Shown piece after piece: positions 23,459 through 35,316 of a stretch of DNA of 64,000 nucleotides; position 1 is the stretch's first letter; every line of letters starts with the position of its first letter. Both the position numbers and the translations under genes were made by a program. The DNA lies in contig NC_133298.1 in assembly GCF_005239225.2 (NCBI RefSeq), positions 3,348,001 through 3,412,000 of the forward strand, given 5' to 3'. This DNA comes from Populus alba. Taxonomy: Eukaryota; Streptophyta; Magnoliopsida; Malpighiales; Salicaceae. The notes below the pieces were generated by a model. The model did not search any database. It worked only from the letters and a program-made list of their open reading frames with translations, and was not told where the DNA came from.

Positions 23459-24211
23459 GGAAATTTCTTTAGACCAATCAGTAATTTGTTTTCTTTCTTG
23501 AAAATTTTATTCTTCCCTATAAACCACTCATTCTAAAAATCTGTGATGTGAGACCCTGGTGTTGTGTGTTTGTATTTGGCTTTTTATATCACAAAAAAAA
23601 AAATTGATTGAGGCCTCATGGTTTTAAAAGTGATTTTATTAAAAGTTAAATTTTAGAAAAATAAATTAAAAAGCTTGTTCTAGTATTTGGCTATATCATA
23701 AAAAATATTAATATTTTTAAAATTTTTAATTAATATATATATAACATTAGTTTTATAAAATGTAACTATACATATTATTGCTACCCAATTTTTACCCATG
23801 TTTCAGTAAATTTTCAGAAAAATCTAAAAATAACAAAAAAAACATCGAAAATCCAAGAAATACATCTTTTAATATATTTGCATTGTTTTTAGCATTTTCA
23901 GCGTCGTCTAAAAAGAATTTAAATTTTCAGAAATCTTTCGAACGCGTTCAACTTTTCACGCGTTATTTTTAATTTCAAGAAATAAAACAAATTACTGATC
24001 GGTCTAAAAGAAATTTCAAAGATCTATGATGTGAGACCCTGGTGTTGTGTGTTTGTATTTGGCTTTTTATATCGCAACAAAAAAAATTAATTGAGGCCTC
24101 ATGGTTTTAAAAGTGATTTTATTAAAAGTTAAATTTTAGAAAAATAAATTAAAAAGCACTTTCTAGTATTTGACTATATCATAAAAAATATAAAAATTTT
24201 TAAAAATTTTA

Positions 24212-24255
<44 letters not shown>

Positions 24256-24480
24256 ATTAGTTTTATAAAATGTAACTATACATATTGTTGCTACTCAATT
24301 TTGACCCATGTTTCGGTAAATTTTCAGAAAAATCCAAAAATATAAAAAAAACATAGAAAATCCAAAAAATACATCTTTTAATATATTTGCATCGTTTTTA
24401 GCATTTTCAGCGTCGTCTAAAAAGAATTTAAATTTTCAAAAGTCTTTCGAACGCGTTCAACTTTTCATGCGTTATTTTTA
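23459..24480 (+). repeat. Duplicated ~0.5-kb block with inverted junction
   Basis: GATGTGAGACCCTGGTGTTG occurs at 23545 and 24028, and about 450 bp after each are matching, including the first ~200 bp of an A-family LTR (23776 and 24286). The two units join through a stretch (23972-24018) that is the reverse complement of 23459-23512 (about 47 bases, few mismatches). An AT dinucleotide run at 24216-24252 expands the second unit. Confidence 0.75.
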
Positions 24481-26072
24481 AAATTATTGATTTTCTTCAT
24501 TGAGTCGACATTGATAGTGCTCGTTTTCAAAAAAAATACAAAAAAATTAACAAAAATCATATGTACAAAAATTAAGTTTGAAAACCTAACAACATTTTTT
24601 TCTATAAATACTGGTCCCCTCAACACACACAAAAAAAGGGGGGCAATCTTGAAACATTAGAAAAATACAAAAAAAAAAAACCAAACCCTAAACCTAACCC
24701 TATCTCTTTGCAAACAACCACCCCCCTGACTAGTTTGAATTTTTCTCCCCGAGACCTCTTCTCCTGAAGCCAAGACAAGCCGCGCCCCCACCTTTGCCTT
24801 TGATTTTTTATACCGGCCACCACTTCCACATCAACCTCTCTCGGCCACAACCCTCCCCCACACACGGCAAAACCAGCCATCACCATTCCCCTATTTGCAC
24901 TCATCTTCAAAAGACAGCCCTCGCCCACTTCTCCTCTCAACCGAACCGTTTCCCCCATCTCCAACGACCAGCCTTCCAGAGGCAACCGACCAATCGGCCT
25001 TTAGCTGGCCACACACCACTCATCTTCCTCTTGAACACAGAGCCTCTCCCTCATAGAAACCAGCAGCCAATCCTCCCTCTCAGCTACCGTGAACTGACCA
25101 CCCTCTCCTCTCCATTCAACCTCCAATAACAGCGGCCAAAACAATAGCCTGAAGCTGGCAACCGCCAGATCCGTCCACCGTCTTCATCCAACTCCTCCAC
25201 CATAGAGCAGTCCCCATCATCCTCTCAGACCACAATGGATCTGCCCTCATCAGCACAGATTTGTAGCCACAACCACTCGTAGCTCCGACCTCTAACACTC
25301 CCGCCTCCGCTAGATCTGCCATCTGAAGAAGGAAGGAGCATCCACCAGAAAGAGAGAGCCGATTACAGGTCCAAAATTGAAAGGAACCGACTCGAGGAAA
25401 CATATCTAAAAGAAAAAAAACAAAGTAAAATCAATTGTTTGAGTGCGTTTTTGTTGTTGCAGGTCACGACGGCCTTCACGTCGGCGAAGAAGGGAAGGAA
25501 AAAATAAGCCATTCCCGATCCCACTGTGTTCATAGTCTTCCTTGTGGCGGCACGTGAATCTAGGCGTTGCCACTGTTCCGGTAGCCTAAAAACCTTCCTT
25601 GACACTGTTCCATTCTGCAGAAGGGTTTCCCTGTAATTTCATATTGTTTTGGGGCTATTAATGTAATTTTTGTTTAGTTATTTTGAATTTGTAATTTGTA
25701 TTGGGGATGTAAAGGAAAAATGGAAAGAAGAGAAGAGAAGAGAAAAGAAAAAAAGAAAAAATATAGTAAAAAATGTATGTGTGTTTGAATGTTTTTTATG
25801 GATTTTTTATTTATTTATGATAAATTACAAAGGCAAAAGAAGAATTTAATATTTTGATTGGCTCACGGTCCAGAATTATTAACTTATATGTAAGTTGTAT
25901 TTCTAATATCCGATGAAAAAATAAAATTTTAAAACTTCTTTAACACGTTAAAGTTATGAAGCATTTTACCTCAAGTAGAGTGCGTTAGGAGTGCTAATAC
26001 CTTTCCTAACCACAATTAGTCCCTTACCCCACGAATCTCTAACAAGACCTGTATATCCGATTTCCTAGTAAC
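24286..26072 (+). mobile_element. Solo LTR of the element A family, left part (split by element B)
   Basis: It starts TGTTGCTACTC and shares with LTR A the early word CGTCGTCTAAAAAGAATTTA, the inner TTGTTGTTGCAGGTCACGAC (near 25452), GTGCTAATACC (25991) and TTTCCTAGTA near the end. It continues at 43129-43226 after element B and ends ACGTGCGACA. The bases CATAT lie directly before 24286 and directly after 43226, a 5-bp target duplication. That makes this a complete solo LTR of about 1.9 kb with a later insertion. TCTATAAATACTGG near 24601 may be its TATA box. Confidence 0.85.
26068..26072 (+). repeat. Target-site duplication GTAAC, left copy (element B)
   Basis: GTAAC lies directly before the TGTTGTAACC start of the 5' LTR, and the same five bases follow the 3' LTR at 43124-43128. 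Joining the flanks restores the LTR A-family word order CCTAGTA...AATAAATTACTAGG, which confirms both boundaries of element B. Confidence 0.92.
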
Positions 26073-27651
26073 TGTTGTAACCCATTTTCGAGTCCCCACA
26101 AAAATAAAAATAAAATAAATAGCCAAAGGAGGTTAGAAAAATAACAGGAGGCAAAAGCGCTCAGAAAATGGTCAGAATTGGTCAAGGAGTTTAAAAATAC
26201 AAAGATTGGATTTTTGACAGTATTTTCTTGAAGGATGAGGGCCCTGTTTAGAAGGAAAATTTAAATTTTGAGGAGAAAAGCCCAAATTTGGATGTTTATG
26301 GACTTAATTGGATTTACAGGGGATTTGATTGCAAGAAAAATTGATTTTTAAGACAATTTGGGTTAATTAGAAGAAGTTTAAGTTCTGGGGCCAAAATATA
26401 TTTTTTAGGAATTTACCGGGTCAAATCACGGGCTTAATTGCATAAATATTGAAGTTTAATAGCCAATTAAGGGCTTAATTGTGAAAATCCGAAACCAGGG
26501 ACCAATTTGGAAAAGGCGCGAAGATAGAGGGGGCTGTATTGAATTGATTCAGGGGCCTAATTGAAAAAATTGGAAGTTTATTGATCAATTAAGGGCTATA
26601 GTGCATAAATCAGAGGCTAAGGACTAAAGTGAAAAACGCGGCCAACTAGGGGGGCGGGGGCCAAAATTGGCAGGGACGCAATTGAAATGAACAAAAGATA
26701 ATTTGGGGCTGATTTGAAATTTGGCGCGTTCTGGCGCCATTTTTAAATGAAACGGCGCGTTTTCTCCAAAACGATGCCATTTCATACATAAAAAAAAAGG
26801 ACCGAAAGGTGCCGTTTTGAACAGCACTACTCCCCTTTCTTCTTCCCCCCGAACCTGCAACAGGAAGAGGAAAAAATGGTTTTCTTCTTTGAACCAGCCA
26901 TTCTTTGGACCTTGCGCCCATCGACCAACCTGAAGCACTGGACCACCAACCGAACACAATGGTCGACCACCGGCCGCTCGCCTTGCCGAAAGCAAGGGAG
27001 CGGCGCCTTGCTGTCGCGAGTGGTGGCCGACCAGCTGCCCGCGAAACCCGCTCCCAGGCGCACTAATAAAAGGCCCAGCGCCCTTTCTCTCCTATAAATA
27101 GAGAAGAAAAGGAAAAGAAAGGGGAGGGAGAAAAGATCCGAAAGGAAGAGGGAGAGAGGACCGAGGGAATAGGAGGAGAGAGAATGAACGAGAGAGAGGG
27201 AAGAGAAGGAACAAACGGAAAAGAACAAAAGAAAAAAACAAACCGAGAAGGGACAGAGGGAACCACCGAAAACGAGAAGAAAAGAGGAGAGGGGGAAGAA
27301 ATCTCTCCTGCCACCGTTTGAATAGCAGCACCACCAACGACCGCCTCCTCCATGCCAGGTACACTTTCTTCCCCCTGCATTTGCTTTTGTTGCAGGCGTT
27401 TGCCTCCTGCATGCAGAATCGTTCTACATGCAGGAGGCGGGGGGGGGAGAAAAATAATTCTCCCCCCGCTGGGCTTCTGTTGCTGGGCCACCCCGATGCT
27501 GGCCCAGCCTTGCATGTCTGGGTCGGGCCCAGACTGAAGAAGAATTTTTGATTGGGCCGAGATCGGCCCAATCTCCTTTTGGGCCGATGACGGCCCAACC
27601 CTTTTTTGTTGGGCTGAGTCCGGCCCATTTGTTTGGGCCGGCCCAGCCCAC

Positions 27652-27694
<43 letters not shown>

Positions 27695-28578
27695 GTGTGT
27701 GTGTGTATTATATATATATATATATATAAAAAAAAATATTTTGAAAAATATTGTTGATTTTCCCGCATAGTTTTTTTTGTTAAAATGGCTTAATAATGGT
27801 TTGTATTTCTATACCGTAGAGATACAAATTCAGTATTAAAATATCTGGTTTTCGTCAAAACATCAAAGATTTTCAAAAATAAAAAATGTTTTTTGCTTTC
27901 AAAAAATTCAAAAGTCATTGAAAAATATCGTTGATTTTTCCTGCATATTTTTGTTAAGGTGGATTAATATTGGGTTGTATTTTTATACCGTAAGGATACA
28001 AACCCAGTATTAAAATACCTGATTTTCGTCAAAGCAAAAAAAAAAAAAGATATATGTATTTACATAAAAAAAAAATGTTTTTGTTTTAAAATACGACCTA
28101 GTCTCTCCAATATATATATATATATTATAACATCATGTTTTCACACAACAAAGGAAATTTCAAAACAATATATGTATTATCATGCATTTTGGCTTAATAA
28201 CCAGTTTATTCAAGCCATGAGAACTAGGCCAACATTTCAAAATTCTAAAAAAATCTTTTTGTTTTCTTTTAGTATTTGGGATTACGAATTTATACGTAAA
28301 ACGTGTTCCTAATATTATTAATAAAGTTTTGGTATAGACGTTAGAACGGTTAGGTTTTTGCCCGATAAGATAAAGACCTTCTTACCGAGGAGGATTTTTC
28401 TTGAACCATAGACAGGCCAATAACTAGAAGTACACTAACATCTTAGCTTTTATCAGACAATAAAACAATGCAGCTTACCTTAGGTAGGGCGTATTTGGGG
28501 TGCTAATACCTTCCCTATACGCAACCAGTCCCCGTGCCCGATCTCTGTAACCAGTTAGGGTTCCTAGTGACCAAGATA
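26073..28578 (+). mobile_element. 5' LTR of element B (3' end deleted)
   Basis: Closely matches 40510-43123 from TGTTGTAACCCATTTTCG onward. It carries a TATA box CCTATAAATAGAGAAG (near 27091), a perfect 12-base hairpin (27402-27438), a cluster of GGGCC palindromes (27540-27650) and a TA/TG microsatellite (27652-27727). Copy differences include about 40 extra bases near 26840 here and about 65 extra bases near 41740 in the 3' copy. At about 28578 (GTGACCAAGATA) the match stops and gag coding begins, so about 140 bp of LTR end, the primer-binding site and the leader are lost. Confidence 0.88.
27402..27438 (+). repeat. Perfect 12-bp hairpin in LTR B (5' copy)
   Basis: Arms GCCTCCTGCATG (27402-27413) and CATGCAGGAGGC (27427-27438) with a 13-base loop. 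The same hairpin is at 41849-41885 in the 3' LTR. It follows TTTTGTTGCAG, a splice-acceptor-like word present at the matching place in LTR A and the solo LTR. Confidence 0.85.
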
Positions 28579-29818
28579 GAAGTATTGAACCCAGCAATCA
28601 AAGCCCTGATTAACTTTTGGGATCCCGATTACAGATGCTTTTCCTTTGGAAATGTGGATTTGTGTCCCACTATAGAGGAGTATGGAATGTTGACAGAGTT
28701 TCCCAAACATCTGCACAGGGTTTATTTTCCTTTGAGAAATGACAAGGTGATTCCTGAGTTGTCAAAGTTGCTAAAGATTCCACATTTGAGTAGATTTTTA
28801 GGGAAGAATGGCAGCGGTTTAAAGTGGAAATTTCTAGAGGTTGAACTAGAAAGGAAAAAGGAGCAATAAGGGTCCATGCTAGAAAGAGACAGGTTAATCG
28901 CTTTGGGAATATATGGTCTCGTGTTATTTCCAAGCTCAATAGGGGTTATAAGTCTAGAAGCTGCTGCTGCATTTGTGGAATATGAAAATACTCAAGACAA
29001 CCCTACAACCGCCATATTGGCTGAGACCTTTCTGACCCTCAACCATTTTAGGAATACAGGGAAAGGCGCAGTGAGATGTTGTACTCAGTTATTATACATC
29101 TGGATGCTAAGCCATGTTGAAACCAAGAAGCCGATCTTTAATAATTTTTGGTGGTTTAACCAAAAACCCTTGAAGATAGTGGAGGAAGAAGAATGGGGAA
29201 ACCTAGGTGACCAAGGTTGGATGAAAAAACTGCAAGAGTTACCTAGTAGCAACTTTAGTTGGAAGGCCCCTTGGGTTAAATCGGTTGATGTCATAGTAAG
29301 TTGTGGACAAAAATGTTGGGTACCTTCAATTGGGATCACAGGTTATGTCAGTTATGCTCTGGCTCTGGTGATAAGACAATTAGGCGGCATACAACACATC
29401 CCAAGAGTTGTGGGACTTGCTGAATTTTTCAGGTTTTTCAAGGATCAATCCGCGCGAGAAGTGATTGAAACCATCAAACAAGATTGGAGCCATTTGACTC
29501 TAATTCAAAAGGAGTCTGAAAGGATGAGAGACCCTAGCTCAAGTGAAGGATATGAAAAGTGGAGGAATTTGACCCCGATTGCCGCTCCTAAAATGCCATG
29601 TTCTGAAGACAGGCCTTCGCGAATTATAGAAGGGTCATTGAAAAGAAAAAAAGGGTCAGTAATGAGGAAGACCTTATGAAGCAATTAGAAAGGCTCCAAA
29701 TAGAATTGGGAAAGAGTAAGGGAGATAAAGCAGCATTAGAAAGGATGATGATGGAAGGAGATAAAAGCAGAGTGTTGCTAAATGAACAACTCGAATCTAG
29801 AGATGCGAAGATAGTGAT
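28579..29818 (+). pseudogene. Element B gag, DUF7745-like (plant mobile domain type), broken
   Basis: Reads ALINFWDPDYRCFSFGNVDL then CPTIEEYGML, and after a TAA at 28867-28869 continues in the same frame with IYGLVLFPSSIGVISLEAAA, FLTLNHFRNTGKGAVRCCTQ and WDNF-like tryptophan-rich blocks. This order matches the gag-like DUF7745 proteins of long plant Gypsy elements, from memory of that family. Near 29650 the frame shifts (RKKGSV against NEEDLMKQLERLQIELGKSK) into a charged coiled-coil region. It ends where insert C begins at 29819. The N-terminus is missing because the 5' LTR is fused to it. Confidence 0.78.
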
Positions 29819-32053
29819 TGTCGCACGTCGAAAAATCCCGCGGGGCAATCAGCTGGTGATTTTATTATTTATGTTTTGCTTGGTTCGTTGGAGTCGCCAC
29901 CTAGTATTATGGTCACTAGGAACCTATGGTCTGCGAGATTCTGAGTAAGGGACTGGTTGTGCAAGGGGAAGACGCATCACCCCCAGCGCACCCTACCTAA
30001 GGTAAGCTGTAATGTTGTTTGATTGTTTTTTTTTTCTCTAAGTTAGGTTGGTCTTTTTCTAAGGTTCGAGGCAGATCTCTCTTCATGAGAGAGTATCTAC
30101 CTTATTGGGTTAAATCCTAACCGTTCTAAAATCTGAATTTTAGCATCGCATTTCTACACCTTGTATCTTTAATACCTGAGGGTGTACTTTATCGTGTAAT
30201 TTTACACCCCACAAATATTAAAGTCTACATTTGGATCCTAAAAAGGATTGGAAAAATATTTTTGACATGTTGGCCAAATCCTAATGGATAAATCATAAAT
30301 TGGTTACGATATCCATTTTATTTTTTAAAAACATGTAAAAGATGCGATTTTTGTGTTTTTTTGTATTTTTTGTTTTGAAAAATATGCTTGGAAAAATTTT
30401 AAGATCTGGCCATATGCAATGAAATATTTTTTTCTTTTAAAAAATGCTTTGATTTTTTTTTTGAAATATTTCGGAGAAAACCAGGTATTTTAATACCAGA
30501 TTTGTATTTTACAATGTAAATATACAACCCAATATTATGCAAAATGAATAGAAAAATATGCGAGAAGATCACATTTTTTTTTTATGATTGTTTTGAAATT
30601 TTTTTGGATTTAAAAAAAATATAAAAAAAAGGAATAGTCCATTGCATGAACAGTAGACACGAATTATAATTCACGTCCACTGTTCATGCGTGAACAGTAG
30701 CTGCGAAGAAGAAGAAGAAGAAGAAGGGTGGCTTATCTGGCTGAAGGGTCGTGGCTGCCATCGCTATTCTGGCTGAGGAAGGTGTGCTGCCGGTGGAGCT
30801 GGAGGAAGAGACTTTGACGGCAGAGGAAGAAAGAAAAAGAAGAAAAAAAAACAGGCTGGAGGGGCTGCAGCGAGGAGAGAGAAACCAACGGTGGCTCTTG
30901 GTGGTCAGCTGGTGATTGCGTTGGCTGCTTGTGGTGTAGATGATGGTGGGAATACCAGTGATGAGGGTGGTAGTGGCTGAAAGCCACGGTGGAGAGAGAA
31001 AGAAATAAGAAATATGCAGAAACCAGAAGAAAAACTGGTTTTTTGGCTGATTTTGGACCCGATTTTCTCCTCTCTCCGGCCATCAAATCCGACGCTATTT
31101 ATAGAAAGTGGAAGAGGGCAATCTTTTCTACCTTGGGGAAACATTTCAGCCCTTGATTCAGTTGGGAAAGCATCTCAACCGTTGGCTCAAAGTGGCACCT
31201 CGAGCTGCAAATTTGGCAATCCAAGGCTGCAGACTGCCCGAGGGTGACACTTTGGGCCAATAAACGGAGTCGTTTCCAAGTTTGTTGACCCGACCGGACC
31301 ACTCTACAAGATAAAGCGGTTTCAGGTGGACATGTTGGTGCACGCTTTGTCGGATTTGGGGAACAAACGAGGTAGAAAATGCGCCTGGAAGTATGCCACT
31401 CGGGCAGCTTCACGGGGAAGATGATGAACAGTAACCCGTGTTTTTTTTTTTTTTTTTTTTAGCAAAAACGCGTCGTTTTGTGTTAAAATTTGGGATTTTT
31501 GCTGATTTTCAATTTAGTCCTCCATCTTTCAATTTCTTTCAATATAATTCTCTAATTGATCATTAAACTTCAATTTTCTTGCAATTTGGCCCCTGATTTC
31601 AATCAATTAAGTTGGTAAAAATTAAATTTGGTCTTCTCAATAAAACTCAAATTTGGCTCCCAATTAATTTGACCCACTTAAATTATAATTAAGTCCTTGC
31701 ACTTAATTAGATTCTTAAATTGGATCCAAATTAATTCTTAAACATAATTAAAATGTAATTTGGCCTATGATTAAATCAAATTGGCCTATTAAAAATTTAA
31801 TTACGTCATTGAACTTAATCTTTATGCAAATTCGTCCAATAATCATTTAATTTGACCACCGAATTTGTATTTTTCTATTCTTGGGCATAATGGGGTACAA
31901 TTAGGCCTTGAAATTCCTCTAAAAATTGCAGGTTGATTTTTGCCTATTTTTGTAGCCCTTTTTTATCAGCTTTCTCCATAGTGCCAGCCTTTATTTTATT
32001 TTTTGATTTTTATTTTGAAAATTTGGGGAATAACCCAAAATTTGGTTATGATA
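29819..32053 (-). mobile_element. LTR of element C (2235 bp)
   Basis: On the minus strand it ends CGACGTGCGACA (plus strand TGTCGCACGTCG at 29819). It begins TATCATAACCAAATTTTGGG directly after the polypurine tract, so the expected TG start reads TA, a likely point change. A TATA box (TATAAATAGCGTC on the minus strand, near 31092-31104) lies in the middle. The family words CTAGGTGGCGACTC and TACCTTAGGTAGGGTG are present near its end. Confidence 0.82.
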
Positions 32054-34027
32054 GTTGCCCCCCTCTTTACAATGCTTATGAAAGAAAGTTTTGTAAGAGA
32101 CTTTAGATAATAAGCGTTGTAAAGAAGAAAAAAGGATGAGATATGATTGACTCATCTTGTTGAGGAATGATGAATCCTCTTGAGGGCTAAAAAGCACACT
32201 TAGAGTAAAAACTGGAAGATTTTTTTTTTTTTTAAATTCAAAGATTTTGAAATGGTCGAATTGTCATGGGTGACCTACCCAGGTGAAAAACATGAAGATG
32301 TTTTAAAGTAGTGAAAAATACAGAGATTTTTCAAAATGGTTTTGTTGTAATGGGCAACCTGCCCAAATGATAGGTTTACAGAGATTTTTCAAAGTGGTGA
32401 AAAATGCAGAGATTTTTCAAAGTGGTGAGAAATGCGAAGATTTCTCAAAGTGGTGAAAGATGCAAAGATTTTCAAAGTGGTTTTGTTGTAATGGGCAACC
32501 GACCCAAGGTGGAAAACGAAAAGAGTTTTCAAGGTGGTGAAAAATACAAAGATTTTTCAAGGTGGTTTTGTTGTAATGGGCAACCTGCCCAGATGAAAGG
32601 TTTAAAAAAATAAAAAGATTTTTTCAAAGAGGTGAAAAATACAGAGATTTTTCAAAGTGGTGAGAAATGCAAAGATTTCTCAAAATGATGAAAAATGCAA
32701 AGATTTTTCAAAGTGGTTTTGTTGTAATGGGCAACCGACCCAAGATGGAAAACAAAAAGATTTTTCAAGGTGGTGAAAAATACAAAGATTTTTCAAGGTG
32801 GTGAGAAATGCGAAGATTTCTCAAAATGGTGAAAAAATTTGGAGGTGGTGAGAAATGCAAAGATTTCTCAAAATGGTTTTATTGTTATGGGCAACCGGCC
32901 CAAATGAAAAAAGTTTGAAAGTGGGGAGAAATGCAAGGATTTCTCAAAATGGTTTCATTTTTATGGGCAACCGGCCCAAATGGAAGATGAAAAGAGTTTT
33001 GAAAGAGGTCTGATTATAATGGGTGACCTACCCGGGCGAAAAGGCAAAATGTCTGAAAGGGACGACATGATAGGACTCGATGGGGAACGAGGGCTGAAGA
33101 GTGCACTCGAAAGGAGATAGGGTTAGAAAAACACACTATCTAAAAGGTGAGTACTCCAAGGCACACTCTAAAGGAGATAGGGTTGGAAAACGCACTACCT
33201 AAGGGGTTGATGGCTCTAAGGCGCATTTAAAAGGAGATAGGGTTGGAAAACACACTACCTAAAGTGGTTGGGCTCAAAGGAGCATCTGAAAGGAGGCGAG
33301 GTTGGAAAACGCACTACCTAAAGTGGTTGATTGCCCTAAGGCGCACTTAAAAGGAGATAGGGTTGGAAAATGCAATATCTAAGGGGTTGATGGCCCTAAG
33401 GCACACTTAAAAGGAGGCAGGGTTGGAAAACACATTACCTAAAAGGTGTGAGGGCTCGAAGGAGCTCTCAAATAGAGGCAGGGTTGGAAAACGCACTACC
33501 TAAAAGGTGAGGGATAAAAGCCACACTCAAAAGGAGGTAGGGTTAAAAAACCCACTACCTAAAATGGTCGATGACCTTAAGGTGCACTAAAAAAGAGGCA
33601 GGGTTGGAAAACACACTACCCAAAGTGGTTGATGGCCCTAAGGCGCACTTAAAAGGAGGTATGGTTAGAAAACACATTACCCAAGGGGTGAGGGCTAAAA
33701 GGAGCTCTCAAAAAGAGGCAGGGTTGGAAAACACACTACCTAAAGATGGTCGATTTGGCCCTAAAGCACATTCAAAAAAGAGGTATGGTTAGAAAACACA
33801 TTACCCAAGGGGTGAGGGCTCGAAGGAGCTCTCAAAAAGACTCAAAAAGAGATAAGGTTAGAAAACACACTACCTAAGATGGTTGGGGGCTCTAAAGCGC
33901 TCTTAAAAGGAGGTATGGTTAGAAAACACATTACCCAAGGGGTGAGTGCTCCAAGGGGCACTCAAAAAGAGGTAGGGTTGGAAAACACACTATCTAAAAG
34001 GGTTAGGGCTCGAAGGCACACTAAAAA
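32054..34027 (-). repeat. Hairpin-rich tandem arrays of element C
   Basis: 32228-33050 is built from short hairpins separated by AAGTGG or AAGGTGG. Arms include GAAAAAT with ATTTTTC, GAGAAAT with ATTTCTC, GAAAAC with GTTTTC, AAAACAT with ATGTTTT, GGGC with GCCC and GGGT with ACCC. 33090-34020 holds about 17 units of ~60 bp with AGGTAGGGTTGGAAAACACA followed by CTACCT, where AGGTAG/CTACCT and AGATAG/CTATCT also pair. The element-sense strand is minus. The region sits between the polypurine tract and lost coding sequence, as in A and B. Confidence 0.82.
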
Positions 34028-35316
34028 AAGTTGATCAAGCATAGCGAATATTGCATAGTGGATCAACTAAAAAAGACTCCAGCTCGGATCTCTCTTATGT
34101 CCTTGATACTCAGCTCTGAACCACATCGAAATGCCTTGCAAAAGGTATTGAATGAGGCATATGTACCCCAAGACATTGAACATAAAACCATGGAGCATCT
34201 AGTGGGGAGGATCCATGCAACTAACTACCTCTACTTCACGGCTGATGAGCTTGATGCTGAAGGTACCGGACATAACAAGCCCCTATACATTACAGTTAGG
34301 TGCAAGGACTACCTCATAGGGAAAGTACTCATTGATAATGGCTTGGCCCTCAACGTGTTGCCAAAGCACATTCTGGAGGAAATGTCGATTGATGAATCTC
34401 ATATGAAGCCGGTCCAGTACTATGATGCCAGAGCATATGATGGCTCACCTAGGCCAATAATTGGGACTTTAGAAGTGAGCTATATATGGACCATAAATGT
34501 TCTAGTGACACTTCAGGTTATGGATATCCACCCTTCCTATAGTATGTTATTGGGAAGACCTTGGATTCATGTAGCGAGGGCGGTAGCTTCGTCGTTGCAC
34601 CAATGCCTGAAGTACATCATGAATGGGATGTTGGTAACTGTCAAGGCCGAGGAGACAGTATCCATGATAAAGAATGTGGTTGTGCCTTTTATCGAAGCGG
34701 AGGATTGCAAGGATAACAATATCCATGCTTTTGAGATCGTGAACACCGACTGGGTGCCGGAGAACACAGTGCTGAGAAGGCCAAGGATCTCAGAAGCAGC
34801 AAGGATGGCAAGTCTATGCTTCTTGGACCGTGGGATCCCACTTCAATATAACCTTATTGTCGGGATACAAGAAGGGATTAATCCGACAAGGATGAGAAAA
34901 GCTTATCAAAGATTTGGGCTAGGATATCAACCTAACCAAGAGGATTATCGGTGGGCTGCTGGTCGGAGAAGGGCAAGAAGGATGGCTCGAATTAAAGGAA
35001 GAGATCTTGAAGAAGAACAGCTACAAATCCCTCCCCTTAGCGTATCGTTCCCCAAGGCGGCATACATAATGCAGCATGATAAAGGCGCTGAAAGTTTGGG
35101 TCTAGAATTGACAAATATGACCATAAACACCTTGGAGGAAAATGAGAAGGAAGGAGACGGCTTGAAAGCAGTAACGGGAAAAGGAGATGAAGCACTGCCA
35201 CAACTGACGATCCATACACTAGAAGAAGTCTCCGCCAAGACCTTTGTGCGCAAGTTGGCTCAAGGCGAGAAGTTTCAGAATTGGGTGACCTAAGAAGCTC
35301 TAGTGGTTTTCAAAAT
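34028..35316 (+). pseudogene. Element B protease / G-patch-like region
   Basis: Retroviral-type aspartic protease of a Gypsy polyprotein. Landmarks: IKHSEYCIVDQLKKTPARIS, then LIDNGLALNVLP (active site, Asp-Asn-Gly with Leu for the usual Ser), HMKPVQYYDARAYDGSPRP, LLGRPWIHVARAVASSLHQ, and a glycine-rich FGLGYQPNQED segment. It reads without a break to TAA at 35291-35293, then EALVVFKM up to a GT donor at 35317. The TAA is a nonsense change in an otherwise continuous frame across the intron. Neighbours: insert C upstream, RT downstream. Confidence 0.85.

Larger units (their letters stand above)
29819..34027 (-). mobile_element. Element C: inverted 3' end of a related Gypsy element inside element B
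   Basis: On the minus strand the order is repeat arrays (34027 to about 32130), polypurine tract (near 32060) and LTR (32053-29819). No gag or pol belongs to it. The LTR is related to but clearly different from LTR B, so this is an insert rather than an inversion of B. On the right, B coding resumes at KLIKHSEYCIVDQLKK (34028). No target duplication is visible, as expected for a truncated insert; GTGAT on the left against TTGAT on the right is too weak to claim. Confidence 0.8.

Noticed and set aside
26624..27628. Overlapping long minus-strand frames in LTR B (and 41035-42102)
   Set aside because: They arise from GC-rich and purine-rich LTR sequence, overlap each other in several frames, and shift between the two LTR copies.
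29819..34027. Inversion of part of element B
   Set aside because: The LTR and arrays in this segment differ too much from those of element B, so an insert from another family explains it better.
29814..34036. Target duplication for element C (GTGAT / TTGAT)
   Set aside because: Only four of five bases agree and the insert is truncated, so no true duplication is expected.
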